A DNA stretch of 64,000 nucleotides from Diphasiastrum complanatum (Eukaryota > Streptophyta > Lycopodiopsida > Lycopodiales > Lycopodiaceae): positions 7,319,365-7,383,364 of the forward strand of contig CM055111.1 of the NCBI GenBank assembly GCA_029204225.1, written 5' to 3'. Below are positions 46,040 to 56,751 of the stretch, piece by piece. Every line of letters starts with the position of its first letter. The first letter of the stretch is position 1. Under the pieces are notes generated by a model, which saw only the letters and a program-made list of their open reading frames with translations, was not told the DNA's origin and did no database searches. A program made the translations under genes and the position numbers.

Positions 46040-49000
46040 GAATTGTAACGGCATACACTCATCGTCCACTGCTAGTGATCTAATTGACTTCATTGGTGGG
46101 AGAGATCTATTACTCTTCATGGAGACTCATGAGAGTCAGGAGAGGCATTTACCGACTTTTCCAGGATACAGATGGGACTCGGTCTTTCGACATGAGATGA
46201 GATCTGCTAGTGGGAGGGGTTCTAGTGGGGTCTCTTGCCTATATAGGGAATCACTGCATCCTATTTTTGAGTTCATCAGCCATGATGAACACACAGTACA
46301 TTTGGTTCCGCATTGACGCGCATAGCGTTGGTTCTGACAAAGACATCTTTGTTGCAACTTGTTACTTCCCTCCAGTATCTTCTTCCTTTGTGGAGGGTAA
46401 TGGTTCACCCTACATTGATCTTTCTACAGATATTATCAGATATGCAGAGTGAGGTTACATCTCTCTCACTAGTGACTTTAAAGCCAAGACAGCTTCACGG
46501 CAAACAGACTTTTATGATTCTATGGACCAGCTTCGTGTACGTGCCCTTGATGGAGATGACTTGTGTGTTACTAGGACTTCTGAGGACACTTTGGGCCCCA
46601 TTACCACCTATGGCGAATACTTACTGCAATTAGGAGAAGCTCATGAGTTGGCCATTTTTAATGGTTTAACTTGTTGGCCCGACTCGGGTAGGTACACCTG
46701 CCATCCCCACAGTGGCAGCCATAGTCTTGTTGATTACCTTATGGGATCACCATCATCCATCTCACTCATCCATGATTTTCATATCTCTCCTACCACTCTC
46801 TCTGATCATTCCTTCCTTTTCTTTAGCCTGGGTACTATTTCTTTGCCTCACCAGTTCTCACCCCCACCATTGTCTCGTGCACCCAAATACATTTTTGACC
46901 ATTCACTCGCACCTACCTATCAGCATTCCTTACCCCACTGCTCCACATTTTCCCACATCATAGCTCGCTTGAAGCGCAAGCTTCCTTCCTAACCACAGCA
47001 CTTCATACGGCTGCCACTAAACCCCATCATAACAAACAAAAACAAAACACCAAGCCTAGATCGGTGCGCCCACCTTGGTATGACGATGAGTGTCGTTCCC
47101 ACCATCACCTTGTCACACATGCTCGCATACACACACCTCATCTCTTGCAATCCATTCATCGTCTCTTTACCCGCTTACTTTGTTGTAAGAAACACGGGCA
47201 TATGATAGTTTCGAAGAGCGACAACTTATTGGTCTTCTCTATAGTTCTTCCACAAGCGCATTTTGGCGTGAGTTCATTCCCCGTGCTCTACCTCCGCTCC
47301 TTGATGATTTGCGCATTTGGACCGATTATGCCACTGCCTTATATAGCATTGATACTGACACACCTATTTCCATCTCCCCTAGACCTTATGAGTTTACCTT
47401 CTTCACTACTGATATGGTCCACAATGCCATCAAGAAATTGAAAACCAGTAAAGCCAGGGATATTGATGACCTTGAATCCGAGCTTTTAATCCAGGCTGCT
47501 GATTTACTATCACCTCTTCTAGCCACTCTACTCAATCAAGTCGTTGTCTCTGGTTTTCCTTCTTCTTGGTGCACCAACATCATCCATCCCATACACAAAA
47601 ATGGTGATCCCATGAATCCTAGTAACCAATAGACTCTTATGATTGGAAGTTGTATGGCATTATTCTTCAATCAGCTATGAGTACTGAGGCAGAGACTAGG
47701 AGATTGCATGCTATGGGCCAGGCTGGGTTTAGAGCCCATTATTCTACTACAGATCATATCTTTACTCTCATAGCCATTATTGAGGAAGCTCGGCACCGGC
47801 GAGAGCGAGTCTATTGTTGCTTCGTTGACTTCAGGAAAGCCTTCGACTCTGTCCCACGCTCCTTAATCATCCAGCGGATACGAGACCTTGGTTTCTCTGA
47901 TGACACAGTCCTAGCAGTGATGGCACTTTATGAGAGAGTATTGGGATGTTTTCGGAGTGACAGAGGTATCTCAAAGTAGATCAAGAGCACTATTGGGGGG
48001 TGAAGCAGGGATGTTCCCTCTCCCCTACACTTTTTGGATTATATATTGATGAGTTGGAAAGGGCTATTGAGCAGTGTGGCGGATCTGGTTGCAGACTTGT
48101 AGACATCTTGATCGCTATTTTTCTTTATGCAGATGATGTGGTTCTACTTTCACCTACTAGAGAAGGGTTACAAAGACAGATTGATTGTCTTCATGGTTTA
48201 TGTTCCAGATGGGGCCTAGGGGTGAACATTGTGAAGACCAAGGTGATGGTCTTCAACACTTCCAGGAGCTTTATGTTGAGACAGGAGTCAGCCGCTGGAG
48301 ATTGTTCCATCCTACACTTACTTAGGCACACTTTTTACTGGTCCTATATTTAGTATGAGACAGGCAGCTTCTAGTAGGCTTGGGAAAGGCCATGCTTCCC
48401 TTGCCCAGATGGAGAGATTTTGCTTCAGTAAGTCTATTCGAGATGGCACGAGTAACTGTCGGCTTTTTGACACCATTGTTTCTCCTACAGCCCTATATGC
48501 ATCAGCTGCATGGTGCACTGGCCTCACTTCATCTGACTGGGCCAGTATCTTGCAATTGCAAATCACTATGCTTTCACGCATGATTCGGGCTAAGCCTTCA
48601 ATTCCACACCAAATCATCCTTGCTGAGTTTGTGGCCCCGCCTATGTACCTTGATGCCCTACTCTAGCTCATCACATATATACAACGCGTCAGTGCATTCC
48701 AATCTTCTGAGCAAAGATATACTCAGGCTGCTCTCATTTCATCTTAGAGCCTTCACAGTCAGGCTACCATTTGGCTTGGTTCTCTCAAGCCTCCAGACTT
48801 CTTGGCACACTCGGTATCTCTATCACTGCACTTCCTTCTGGTACCCATGACTACATCAAACGATTCATCTATAGAGCTTACCTTGATCGAGCCTGGCATG
48901 GTACATAGGCGGGGGTACGCTTTTTTAGAGACTGATGCATCAGGGTCCCCACTTCTACCACATTACCTATGCTCTGGGTTATCACATGGTCTCAAATTCA

Positions 49001-49589
49001 TATTGGGTCAGCTCCGTATCTCTTCACACCAGCTTGAGATTGAGATTGGTCGGTTTCAGGGTACTCCACGAGAGGATAGGATCTACCAGCTATTGGTGCA
49101 GTGGAGACTGAGGAGCATTTTATCTTCATTTGCCCAGCTTACAATGAGATTCGCGGGAGATACTATTGCTTGTTCAGGGATACACCAGTTACTTTGCACT
49201 CACTTGTTACCTATGAGGATCCACGTTGTGTTACACTTATAATCCAAGAGATGCTTCTACTACGACGAGACCTCCAGCCTCTGCGTCAGACTACTCCAGA
49301 CACACAGCTTCAAATTACCTCCTTCTCCAGACGACGACGCCCACGACCAGTCCCAGACTCAGATGATGATGCCGATGATGAGGTCTTGACTTCCCACAGA
49401 GACCTTCCTACATTTGACGACGGCAACAGATCTCAGTTTCACTCCCCACTGCAGCTTGTATTACATCTTTCTTCAGTAGTAGTAGCAACAGCAGTAGCAG
49501 CAGAAAAATCATCACCGCCAGGACAATATAGTGGCCTGCTTCCATTATACATAGCTATTTCTTGCTTTATACCTTTTTGGTTCAGTTAA
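46040..49589 (+). pseudogene. LINE X ORF2, disabled
   Basis: Endonuclease: NCNGIHSSSTASDLIDF-like start, METHESQERHLP (Glu), then a stop in front of GYISLTSDFKAKTAS, where the normal GDFNART is changed (N to K), and HPHSGSHSLVDYLMGSP and LSDHSFLFF. RT: CTNIIHPIHKNGDP, a short deletion with stop after NPSNQ, MGQAGFRAHYSTTDHIFTL, YCCFVDFRKAFDSVPRSLI, KQGCSLSPTLFGLYIDELE and FLYADDVVLLSPTRE. The C-terminal part has KTKVMVFNTSRSF, RMIRAKPSIPHQI, ETEEHFIFICPAYNEI, a basic/acidic tail (RRRRPRPVPDSDDDADD) and a hydrophobic end. At least six frameshifts or stops are present. Confidence 0.88.
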
Positions 49590-49867
49590 CACTATTAATT
49601 GTAATTAGATTTATTTTATATGCTTTTCTTTCAGTTTCGGAGATGTTTTTCATACGCTCCCATGTGATCCACATACTTGATATGTACTTATTTGTCTTAT
49701 ATGCCTTTTGGCATGGAAAAGACATTTAAATCTTTCTTTCTTTCTTTCGCGCGGCTATGGGCGCTGGCTGGCGCTGATGGATCGCGCCCCTCCACCACCA
49801 TCGCTCTCCCCTCTCCCCTCTCCCCTCCACGATGTCTCCTCTCCTCTCTTCGCTGCCCCTCATCACT

Positions 49868-50190
49868 AACTCCATCATCTTTCTCACCTCCATCGTTGTC
49901 CCCTCACCTCCCCCACCATCTCCCTCACCTTCATCGCTGTCCCCACACTCATCTTCTTTGCAGCCCTCATCTTCCTCACCCCATCACTAACTCCATCATC
50001 TTCTTCACCTCCATCGCTGTCCCCTCACCTCCCCCACCATCTTCCTCACCTCCATCGCTGTCCCCACACTCATCTTCTTTGCTGCCCTCATCTTCCTCAC
50101 CTCCATCATTGTCCCCTCACCTCTCCCACCATCTTCCTCACCTCCATCGGTCCCCACATTCACCTTCCTTGCTGCCCTCATATCTACCCA
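49868..50190 (+). repeat. ~121-bp tandem repeats in the half-LINE leader
   Basis: Two nearly identical units start at 49868 and 49989 (AACTCCATCATCTTYYTCACC...), and a third partial, diverged unit runs to about 50190. Each unit is pyrimidine-rich, with CATCGYTGTCCCC twice. Tandem monomers upstream of ORF1 recall the 5' promoter monomers of some L1s; promoter activity is only a guess. Confidence 0.8.
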
Positions 50191-50421
50191 CAAATCCATT
50201 ACTGCCCACATTGCATCCTCTTCCATTCTCCGCTGCCCACAGCTCTTTGTCCATCGTTGCCCACAGCTCTCTGGTTATCACTGCCCACAGCATCTGCTGA
50301 AGCATGGCTGAGTGGCAATCGGTGAGTAGAAAGGGGAAAAAACCCCTCCTCCTTCCTTTGTCTTCTCAGCCACCCCTACTGTGGCCCAAAACCCTTTTAC
50401 CTTGCCTAAACCGTACCCCCT

Positions 50422-51240
50422 TTGTCGCTACCCTACACTCCTGCAGCCTCTAACCCCTCTTCCACGTCCCCTACCTCTTCTACTCTTTCATCTTCCTCTC
50501 CCTCCTTCACCCCTTTCTCCTCCTCCAAATCCTCAAGACCATCTTCATCCCCTTCGTCATCGTCTCTTTCTGATGCGCTTTCATCTAGACTCCCTCACTT
50601 CATTGAGTCTCTCCAACAGACCAATGAGTTTATGCTTGCCTTAATTAAGCGACAAGCATTCCAAATCTCCACTCTGGAGAATACGGTTATGGCCCTCCAG
50701 GGCAAAGTCGGCTTTCTTGAGACTGATGTTACTTACCTCACGAGCAAATTGGAGTCAGATAAAGATAAAGAAGAAGTCGGCAATGCAGATTCAGAAGCCC
50801 TGGTGAAGCAGCTTCAGGAGCAGGTTCTCTCCTTGGAGCAGCAGTTTCAGCAATCGAAAAGCTCTTGGGCAGATGTGCTCAAAGGATCCAAGCAGGTTGT
50901 TTCTGAATCTATTCAAGAACATCAAAAGAAGGATTTCAAGGCCCTCAATGTCAGAATTAGAGGAGTCTCTTTTGCGGGTAAGGACCTCGTGGCTGCGGCA
51001 AATGCTTTCATTCAATCCACCTTTGGTCTCAAAGAGGATGTCGTATCTGCAGCTTGGGTGGGTAAGCTCCAACCCACCACAATGTTTCTACGTTTCAAGG
51101 ATGCTTTGCTTCGTCAAAAAGTTCTACGTAAAAGAGGCTGCCTAAAAGGATCTACCACCTTTATGGATGAAGACTTAACGCCTATTCAATGGGCTGAGAG
51201 GAAGAAAATTATCGCAAATGCTAAGGCCAACGGTTTGTAG
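50422..51240 (+). CDS. ORF1-like RNA-binding protein of the half-LINE, 272 codons
   Basis: The long open frame starts in a Ser/Pro-rich segment (YTPAASNPSSTSPTSSTLS), continues with a coiled-coil-like region (RQAFQISTLENTVMALQGK, LVKQLQEQVLSLEQQFQQ), then SSWADVLKGSKQVV, an RRM-like core (ALNVRIRGVSFAGKDLVAAA, TTMFLRFKDALLRQKVLR) and the C-terminal TTFMDEDLTPIQWAERKKI. A stop (TAG, 51238) interrupts a continuation, VLFPDGRPVLVKIAELKN, up to TGA at 51319, probably a mutated Trp codon. A better start may be MAEWQSVSRKGKK (50304), out of frame by a slip in the A/C run near 50338. It is only distantly similar to the ORF1s of LINEs IX and X. Confidence 0.75.
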   Translation: MSLPYTPAASNPSSTSPTSSTLSSSSPSFTPFSSSKSSRPSSSPSSSSLSDALSSRLPHFIESLQQTNEFMLALIKRQAFQISTLENTVMALQGKVGFLETDVTYLTSKLESDKDKEEVGNADSEALVKQLQEQVLSLEQQFQQSKSSWADVLKGSKQVVSESIQEHQKKDFKALNVRIRGVSFAGKDLVAAANAFIQSTFGLKEDVVSAAWVGKLQPTTMFLRFKDALLRQKVLRKRGCLKGSTTFMDEDLTPIQWAERKKIIANAKANGL

Positions 51241-51507
51241 GTTCTCTTTCCAGACGGGCGCCCAGTCTTAGTTAAAATTGCAGAACTTAAAAATTCAGAT
51301 TCTCCTCCCTCTCCTGCATGAGAGATCTTTGAGCTGTAGCCTTTCTATTTCCTCTCCTGGATGAGAGATGTGCTTTTTCATATAGCGAATTAAGCCATAA
51401 TTGTGTTTGATCTGTTTTTTCAATTTGACGACACTGTTCCGTCTGAGTTCCACTTTCTATGATGTACTCCTTTTTTCTTATATGCCTTATGGCATGGAAA
51501 AGACGTT

Positions 51508-52520
<1,013 letters not shown>

Positions 52521-52523
52521 GTC

Positions 52524-52820
52524 ATGTTAGTGAATAAAAAGGGCTCCCCCCAAAATTCGAATTTCAAACAATAAAGGAGGTGGAGATTGGCCAATAAGAT
52601 TTGAGGTCAAAGCCCTAAAATCCACTATATATAATGGTGGTTTTGAATTATTTTGTACATTCACCCTTCATATCAATACAAGCAGGTTGAGCCTCTTATG
52701 GAATGGATATGGAATGTCCTTGCTCTTCTTCTTTCCTTCTCTATCTCTCATGTATTCTTTGGATTTACTAATTGTTGGGTTTGCTGCTTGTTGGAGTTTA
52801 TCTTTATTATACTTTTGTGA
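52524..52820 (+). repeat. 5' LTR (partial) of the Tat/Athila-like element
   Basis: This begins at TGTTAGTGAATAAAAAG and carries CACTATATATAATGG (about 52623-52637), a probable TATA box, followed by TTTTGTACATTCACCC and a run to a LINE tail at 52821. The segment shared with the right copy is about 90 percent identical by eye. The true LTR end before the PBS is obscured by the inserted LINE tails. Confidence 0.6.
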
Positions 52821-53113
52821 GAGAGAGAGAAAGAAAGAAAGATTTTATTAATGTCCTTGAATACCCTAAGGTACATAGGACTAAGAAAAGGTACATGTCA
52901 AGTGTGCACATAGGAGCTTAAAGCTCAATCATCTATAAAACTAAATAATTGCAAATACAATGCATAAAGACAGCTGGCCCAGTCAGGATCCAATAGCCTG
53001 GAATCATATATCACGATGCCCATCAGCATGAAAGAAACGGTGGATGGTATGTTGTGAAGGTGTGACTAGATGTGCCCTGGACCTCTGTCGCCGGATAGGC
53101 CGTCGGTGTCGTT
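52821..53113 (-). mobile_element. LINE XII (hairpin family B), tail and last part of ORF2
   Basis: On the minus strand a short C-terminal/3' UTR segment matches LINE V (shared GATGCCYATCAGC, GGTATGYTGTGAAGGTGT and GGCYGTCGGTGTCG). It is followed by the hairpin TACC-TTAG-GGTA (52862-52873), AAGGACATTAATAAAATC and (CTTT)n(CT)n. It is cut at 53113, exactly at the tail of LINE XIII. Confidence 0.85.
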
Positions 53114-53190
53114 TATTAACGTCTTTTGGGCACCTGTGGGTGCATAAGACCAAAAAGAAAATATGTACAAGCAACAGTGACCCACTACAA
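53114..53190 (-). mobile_element. LINE XIII tail (hairpin family C)
   Basis: On the minus strand GTCTTATGCACCCACAGGTGC then CCAAAAGACGTTAATAAA gives a third LINE tail type. Its hairpin has a 5-bp stem GCACC/GGTGC with loop CACA (53130-53143). Nothing upstream of about 53190 can be assigned to it, as the LTR element's PBS begins there. Confidence 0.75.
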
Positions 53191-53193
53191 TTT

Positions 53194-53211
53194 TGGCGCC
53201 GTTGCTGGGGA
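53194..53211 (+). promoter_or_regulatory. Gypsy-type primer-binding site
   Basis: TGGCGCCGTTGCTGGGGA matches, with one change, the PBS sequence TGGCGCCGTTGCCGGGGA that I remember for plant Athila/Tat Ty3/gypsy elements. It fixes the element's direction as plus and places the leader and gag downstream. Confidence 0.75.
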
Positions 53212-53741
53212 GCTACGCCAAGTTTTCATTTTCAGCATGTTTATTGCATTTAGGCATCTTGGTTTTGGCATTCTAGGGTTAGCTTTGCATTATGGATGTG
53301 ATTTGTGAGAGATATGTCCAAAAACGTTCAAAAAATGAGTGGGGACTGTATTTTCTGTTTTTTAATTTTTTTGCCCTGTTTTATTCAATTTTCGCCCGAC
53401 TTTCTATTCTTTGTAATTCGATCTGAATAGGTAGGACTGTAGAGCATTGAAAGGGCTTTCTAGCCATATGATTTTTTTTTCATCCCGTTAAAAATTGAGC
53501 AAGTTACAAATTTTTTAAGTTGGCAACAAAGATCTGTAAACTTGTCAAAAACCAGAACTTCTGTTTTTTTATTTTTCTGCTGTTTTTTTATCTGCCCAAC
53601 TTTCTGTTCTCTGTAATTCGATCTGAATAGGTAGGATTGTAGAGCATTGAAAGGGCTTTCTAGACCATAGAATCGATGAACCGTTATCGGTTCACCACGG
53701 TTCTAAGAACCGTACGGTTCTTTAAAAATTTTGCCCAGAAC

Positions 53742-54404
53742 CATAGTTGCACAGAATCGCGTTTCTGGGAGGAGACGTTTCGGAAACCGCGTTTCTGAGA
53801 AACGCGTTTCTCCTCCCAAAATCGCTAAAAAAAAAAAAAAAAAATTTCAGCCATGTCATTATTTTTGGAAAAATAGCTTATGGCTGAAATTTTTTTAGAG
53901 GATCAATGGTCAAACGAGCGTTTTGCCTCTCAGAAGTGCAGTAGATGGGTCACAAACAAATCTTATTTTCAATAGCTATTTGGTTGTTATTTGCTCTGGT
54001 TTTCAATAAATGCTCAGTGGGTTCGGGGGCCCCGGTGGGGGGTTTGGGGGCAACGCCCCCCAACGGTAAGGCCTCTTCATGACTTGGCCTTCCAACTCCC
54101 TGAGCGAAAACACACTTACTGGGACCATCTGTGATCGTAACAGATAGGCTAGAGGTTAGTTTTGAGTTTTTATCCTTGACAGAACCCAACATGGATTAAT
54201 GCACCTGAACTGGACCATCCTGCACCCGAAACAGTCGGTAAATTACACAGTAATTATGCTCTTAATTAGAGCTTTCACCTGATACCCATATTGCACAAAA
54301 AAAGAAAACCAAATTTTTTTTTTTAAAAAAACGTTTCTGAAAAAAAATATTCCATATTTCTGGAATGCGTTCCGAACGCGTTTCAGAAACGCAGTGCAAC
54401 TATG
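53742..54404. mobile_element. Non-autonomous hAT-type element, copy 3 (663 bp, GAAACG type), nested
   Basis: The ends are CATAGTTGCAC...GTGCAACTATG, with 8-bp flanks CCCAGAAC and CCCAAAAC (7 of 8 identical). Subterminal CGTTTC/GAAACG half-sites lie at both ends. The interior matches copy 2 in the same orientation: AATAGCTTATGGCTGAAATT, a TTGGGGG/CCCCCAA stem near 54055, GGGACCATCTGTGAT and TGCTCTTAATTAGAGCTTTC. It is inserted within the left arm of the outer element. Confidence 0.9.
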
Positions 54405-54494
54405 CCCAAAACCATGGTGAACCGTACTGAATAATTAATTAATTGATTGATTGATTTTTTTTTAGCTTCCCCCCCAAAAATATGCAAAAAAGGG

Positions 54495-54800
54495 CCAAAA
54501 AAATCTGTGAATTCTATGAAATCATCTGTGAAATCTGTCAATCATCTGTACCATCTGTGAAATCATTTGTATCATCTGTCAAGTGACTCAAATCATCTGT
54601 ATCATCTGTGAAATCATCTGTCAAATCATCTGAAATCATCTGTCAATCTGTACATCATGTGAAATCTGTCAAATCAGTGATGATTTCACATCTGTCAAAT
54701 GATCTGTATCATCTGTCAAATCATCTGTACATCATGTGAAATCTGTCAAATCTATATCATCTGTGAAATCTATGAAATCATCTGTGAAATCTGTGAATTT
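54495..54800. repeat. CATCTGT-based minisatellite inside the outer hAT-type element
   Basis: Irregular tandem copies of AAATCATCTGT, GTATCATCTGT, GAAATCTGTC and ACATCATGTG-like words fill about 300 bp without a fixed period. TTAATTAATTAA-type runs flank the array on both sides (54437-54460 and 54808-54840). Confidence 0.85.
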
Positions 54801-55234
54801 GGTAATTAATTATTTATTTATTTATTTAATTAATTAAATAGAGGAACCGTACCACGGTTCAAGGAACCGTGGTACGGTTCCCAAGACCCACAACTCTGGG
54901 GACCGTGGGTTCTATGTTCTAGACATAATTTTCTTTGGATTCCGCTAAGTATTGAGCAGGTTACAAATTTTTGAAGTTGGCAACAAAATTCTGTGAACTT
55001 GTCAAAAACCATAAACTTCCAGATTTTTTTTATTTTTCTATCTTGTTTGATCCATTTTTTGCACAACCTTTTGTTCTCTATAGTTCGATCTGAATAGGTA
55101 GGGTTGTAGAGCAATGAAAGGGCTTTTTGGAGATATAATTTTTTTCTCATTTTGTTAAATATTGAGGAAGTTACAGATTTTTTAAAATGTCAACAAAAAA
55201 GAAATTCTGTAACCTTGTCAAATTTAGCTTCAAC

Positions 55235-55381
55235 AATGTCATTGCTAGGAGTTGCACCTATCTACAAGGATAAAAATCAACAAGCATTATCTTGGGATCC
55301 TTTTTTGGATGGTGTCAACTACCCATTTGTCAATGAACAAGGTTATCATGAATGGCCACCGGACCCATATGGTTATTATTG
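55235..55381 (+). pseudogene. Short gag-like frame of the Tat/Athila-like element
   Basis: The frame reads MSLLGVAPIYKDKNQQALSW, then DPFLDGVNYPFVNEQGYHEW and PPDPYGYY before a stop. It lies where gag should start, downstream of the PBS and leader repeats, and the first ATG of this product is at 55236. I recognise no domain; the assignment to gag is positional only. Confidence 0.35.
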
Positions 55382-55535
55382 AAAATTTGCATTCAAACGC
55401 AGAGGTTGGTGTCGTGGGACCGCCACCTTGGCACCCCCTGCGTGTGTAAGTCCAACCCGATGATCACATAGTTATTTGATAAGCTAGAAGTTAATAAAAG
55501 GACTTTGCGGAAATTTTAATGTCGCAAGGCCTAAC

Positions 55536-55640
55536 AGTCAAGTTAGTGAATAAAAAGGGCTCCCCCCAAAATTCGAATTTCAAATGATAAGGGAGGTGCA
55601 GATTGGCCAATAGGATTTGAGGCCAAAGCCCTAAATGCAT
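55536..55640 (+). repeat. 3' LTR fragment of the Tat/Athila-like element
   Basis: This repeats the first ~100 bp of the 5' LTR (TTAGTGAATAAAAAGGGCTC..., GATTGGCCAATAGGATTTGA) and ends within AAAGCCCTAAA, where copia 2 sequence begins. Upstream, GGACTTTGCGGAAATTTT is a weak polypurine-tract candidate. Confidence 0.65.
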
Positions 55641-55642
55641 TT

Positions 55643-56751
55643 AACTCCTTTAAATGCATTTGCTTTCACTACTATAGCCAACAAAAATGCATTTAACTCC
55701 TTTATCCTCAAGCTTTGTACGAAGTTTATCCGGAATAAAAGCATCAACAGTACAACCAGAAATGCGAAAGTGAGAGATTGTGAGCTTCTTCCCATACCAA
55801 ACTTCATAAGAAGTTTATACTTTCAATGCTTTAGTAGGACAACGATTGCTTGTGTATGTCGTCGTTATAACCGCTTCAGCCCAAAACTTGTGAGACAACC
55901 CCTTTGATTTGAGCATCCAATGGGCCATCTCCATAAGTGTGCGATTCTTTCGCTCGGCAACACCATTTTGTTGAGGCGTATAAGCAGTTGTCATTTGATG
56001 TAAAATTCCCTTCTCTCGAAGAAATGCACTGAACGTACTCTTGATGTATTCCCCTCCTCGATCAATGCGTAGGGTCTTCAAAGAATTCCCAAACTAATTT
56101 CCCACCATTGCTAGAAAATCTTTGAAGTGTTGAAAAACTTCCGATTTAGCCTTCATAGGATACATCCATGTAAAACGGGAAAACTCATCAATGAAAGTCA
56201 CAAAATAGACACACTTTCCAATGGATTTGGTCCTCATTGGACCACAAACATCACTATGAACCAAATCAAATTTATCAAGAACCCTTATAGTTCCATCAAT
56301 TGGAAAAGGTTTCCTTTGAAACTTTCCAAGTATGCACCCCTCGCATACATGCCCTTCCGGCTGCGCAATAGTAGGAATATCTTCTACCATATTAAATGTC
56401 TTCAGCTTCTTCAAACTTGCAAAGTTGAGATGTCCAAACATTGCGTGCCACAGCCAACTCCAATGATCGTGATGTAGCAGCAACAAGACATATAGAGGAA
56501 ATTCGTCGCTCATAGGTATCCATAATGAATAAGGCAACATGCATTGTTCCCGAAACAATAATCAAGAGAGATCTTTTAGGATCCTTGACAAGACACGTAT
56601 CCTCTTTGAACTCAACAACTAGTCCTTGCTTCAACATAGTTGAAACCGAAAGAAGATTCTTCTTGATTCCTGGAACATAAAGCACATTCTTAATGTACTT
56701 TTCTTCACCATTAAGTAGAATGATGGCTACAATTCCAATTCCATGAACAGA
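55643..56751 (-). pseudogene. Copia 2 protease end and integrase
   Basis: It continues with LYVPGIKKNLLSVSTMLKQG, WHAMFGHLNFASLKKLKTFN, the zinc-binding CEGCILGKFQRKPF, HSDVCGPMRTKSIGKCVYFV and TFIDEFSRFTWMYPMKAKSE. After a stop at 56094 come LRIDRGGEYIKSTF and VAERKNRTLMEMAHWMLKS, so the D, D, E triad is intact. The end reads YEVWYGKKLTISHFRISGC and KCIFVGYSSESK, where it is truncated. Frameshifts occur near 56560 and 55815. Confidence 0.87.

Larger units (their letters stand above)
44904..49740 (+). mobile_element. LINE X (hairpin family A), nearly full length
   Basis: At 4.8 kb this is the longest LINE copy. It has a C/T-rich leader (44904-45230), ORF1, ORF2 with many disabling changes, and a complete 3' UTR: GTTTCGGAGATGTTTTTCAT, the hairpin ATGCC-TTTT-GGCAT (49701-49714), GGAAAAGACATTTAAAT and (CTTT)n. 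It begins inside LINE IX and ends at the CTTT repeat that the ORF1-only element adjoins. Confidence 0.9.
53666..54916. mobile_element. hAT-type element, outer copy (GAACCG type), interrupted
   Basis: The ends are CATAGAA...TTCTATG, flanked by the 8-bp duplication TTCTAGAC (53658-53665 and 54917-54924). Subterminal regions carry GAACCG/CGGTTC half-sites on both sides, with long palindromes such as GAACCGTACGGTTC (53708-53721) and GAACCGTGGTACGGTTC (about 54864-54880). Without the nested copy 3 it is about 580 bp. The interior is filled by a CATCTGT-rich minisatellite. No transposase is encoded. Confidence 0.88.
53340..55225 (+). repeat. ~200-bp tandem repeat, three units
   Basis: Three units share AATTCGATCTGAATAGGTAG, TTGTAGAGCATTGAAAGGGC and TTACAAATTTTT.AAGTTGGCAACA. 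The anchor ATCTGAATAG occurs at 53421, 53621 and 55088. After subtracting the 1251-bp insertion and its 8-bp duplication, the spacings are 200 and 208 bp. The middle unit is split by the outer hAT-type element. The array forms the leader of the Tat/Athila-like element between PBS and gag-like frame. Confidence 0.85.
52524..55640 (+). mobile_element. Tat/Athila-like LTR element with nested insertions
   Basis: Two direct copies of a ~100-bp segment (TTAGTGAATAAAAAGGGCTC, then CCCCCCAAAATTCGAATTTC, GATTGGCCAATA) lie at 52524-52620 and 55536-55640; I read them as LTR starts. A PBS (TGGCGCCGTTGCTGGGGA, 53194-53211) of the kind used by Athila/Tat gypsy elements follows the first. Next come a leader of ~200-bp repeats and a short gag-like frame (55235-55380, LSWDPFLDGVNYPFVNEQG). 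There is no pol, so it is non-autonomous or deleted. LINE XII and XIII tails and two hAT-type elements are inserted. Copia 2 truncates its right LTR. Confidence 0.68.

Noticed and set aside
54495-54800. CATCTGT repeats considered as a CRISPR-like array.
   Set aside because: There are no fixed-length spacers, units are irregular, and the array lies inside a plant DNA transposon.
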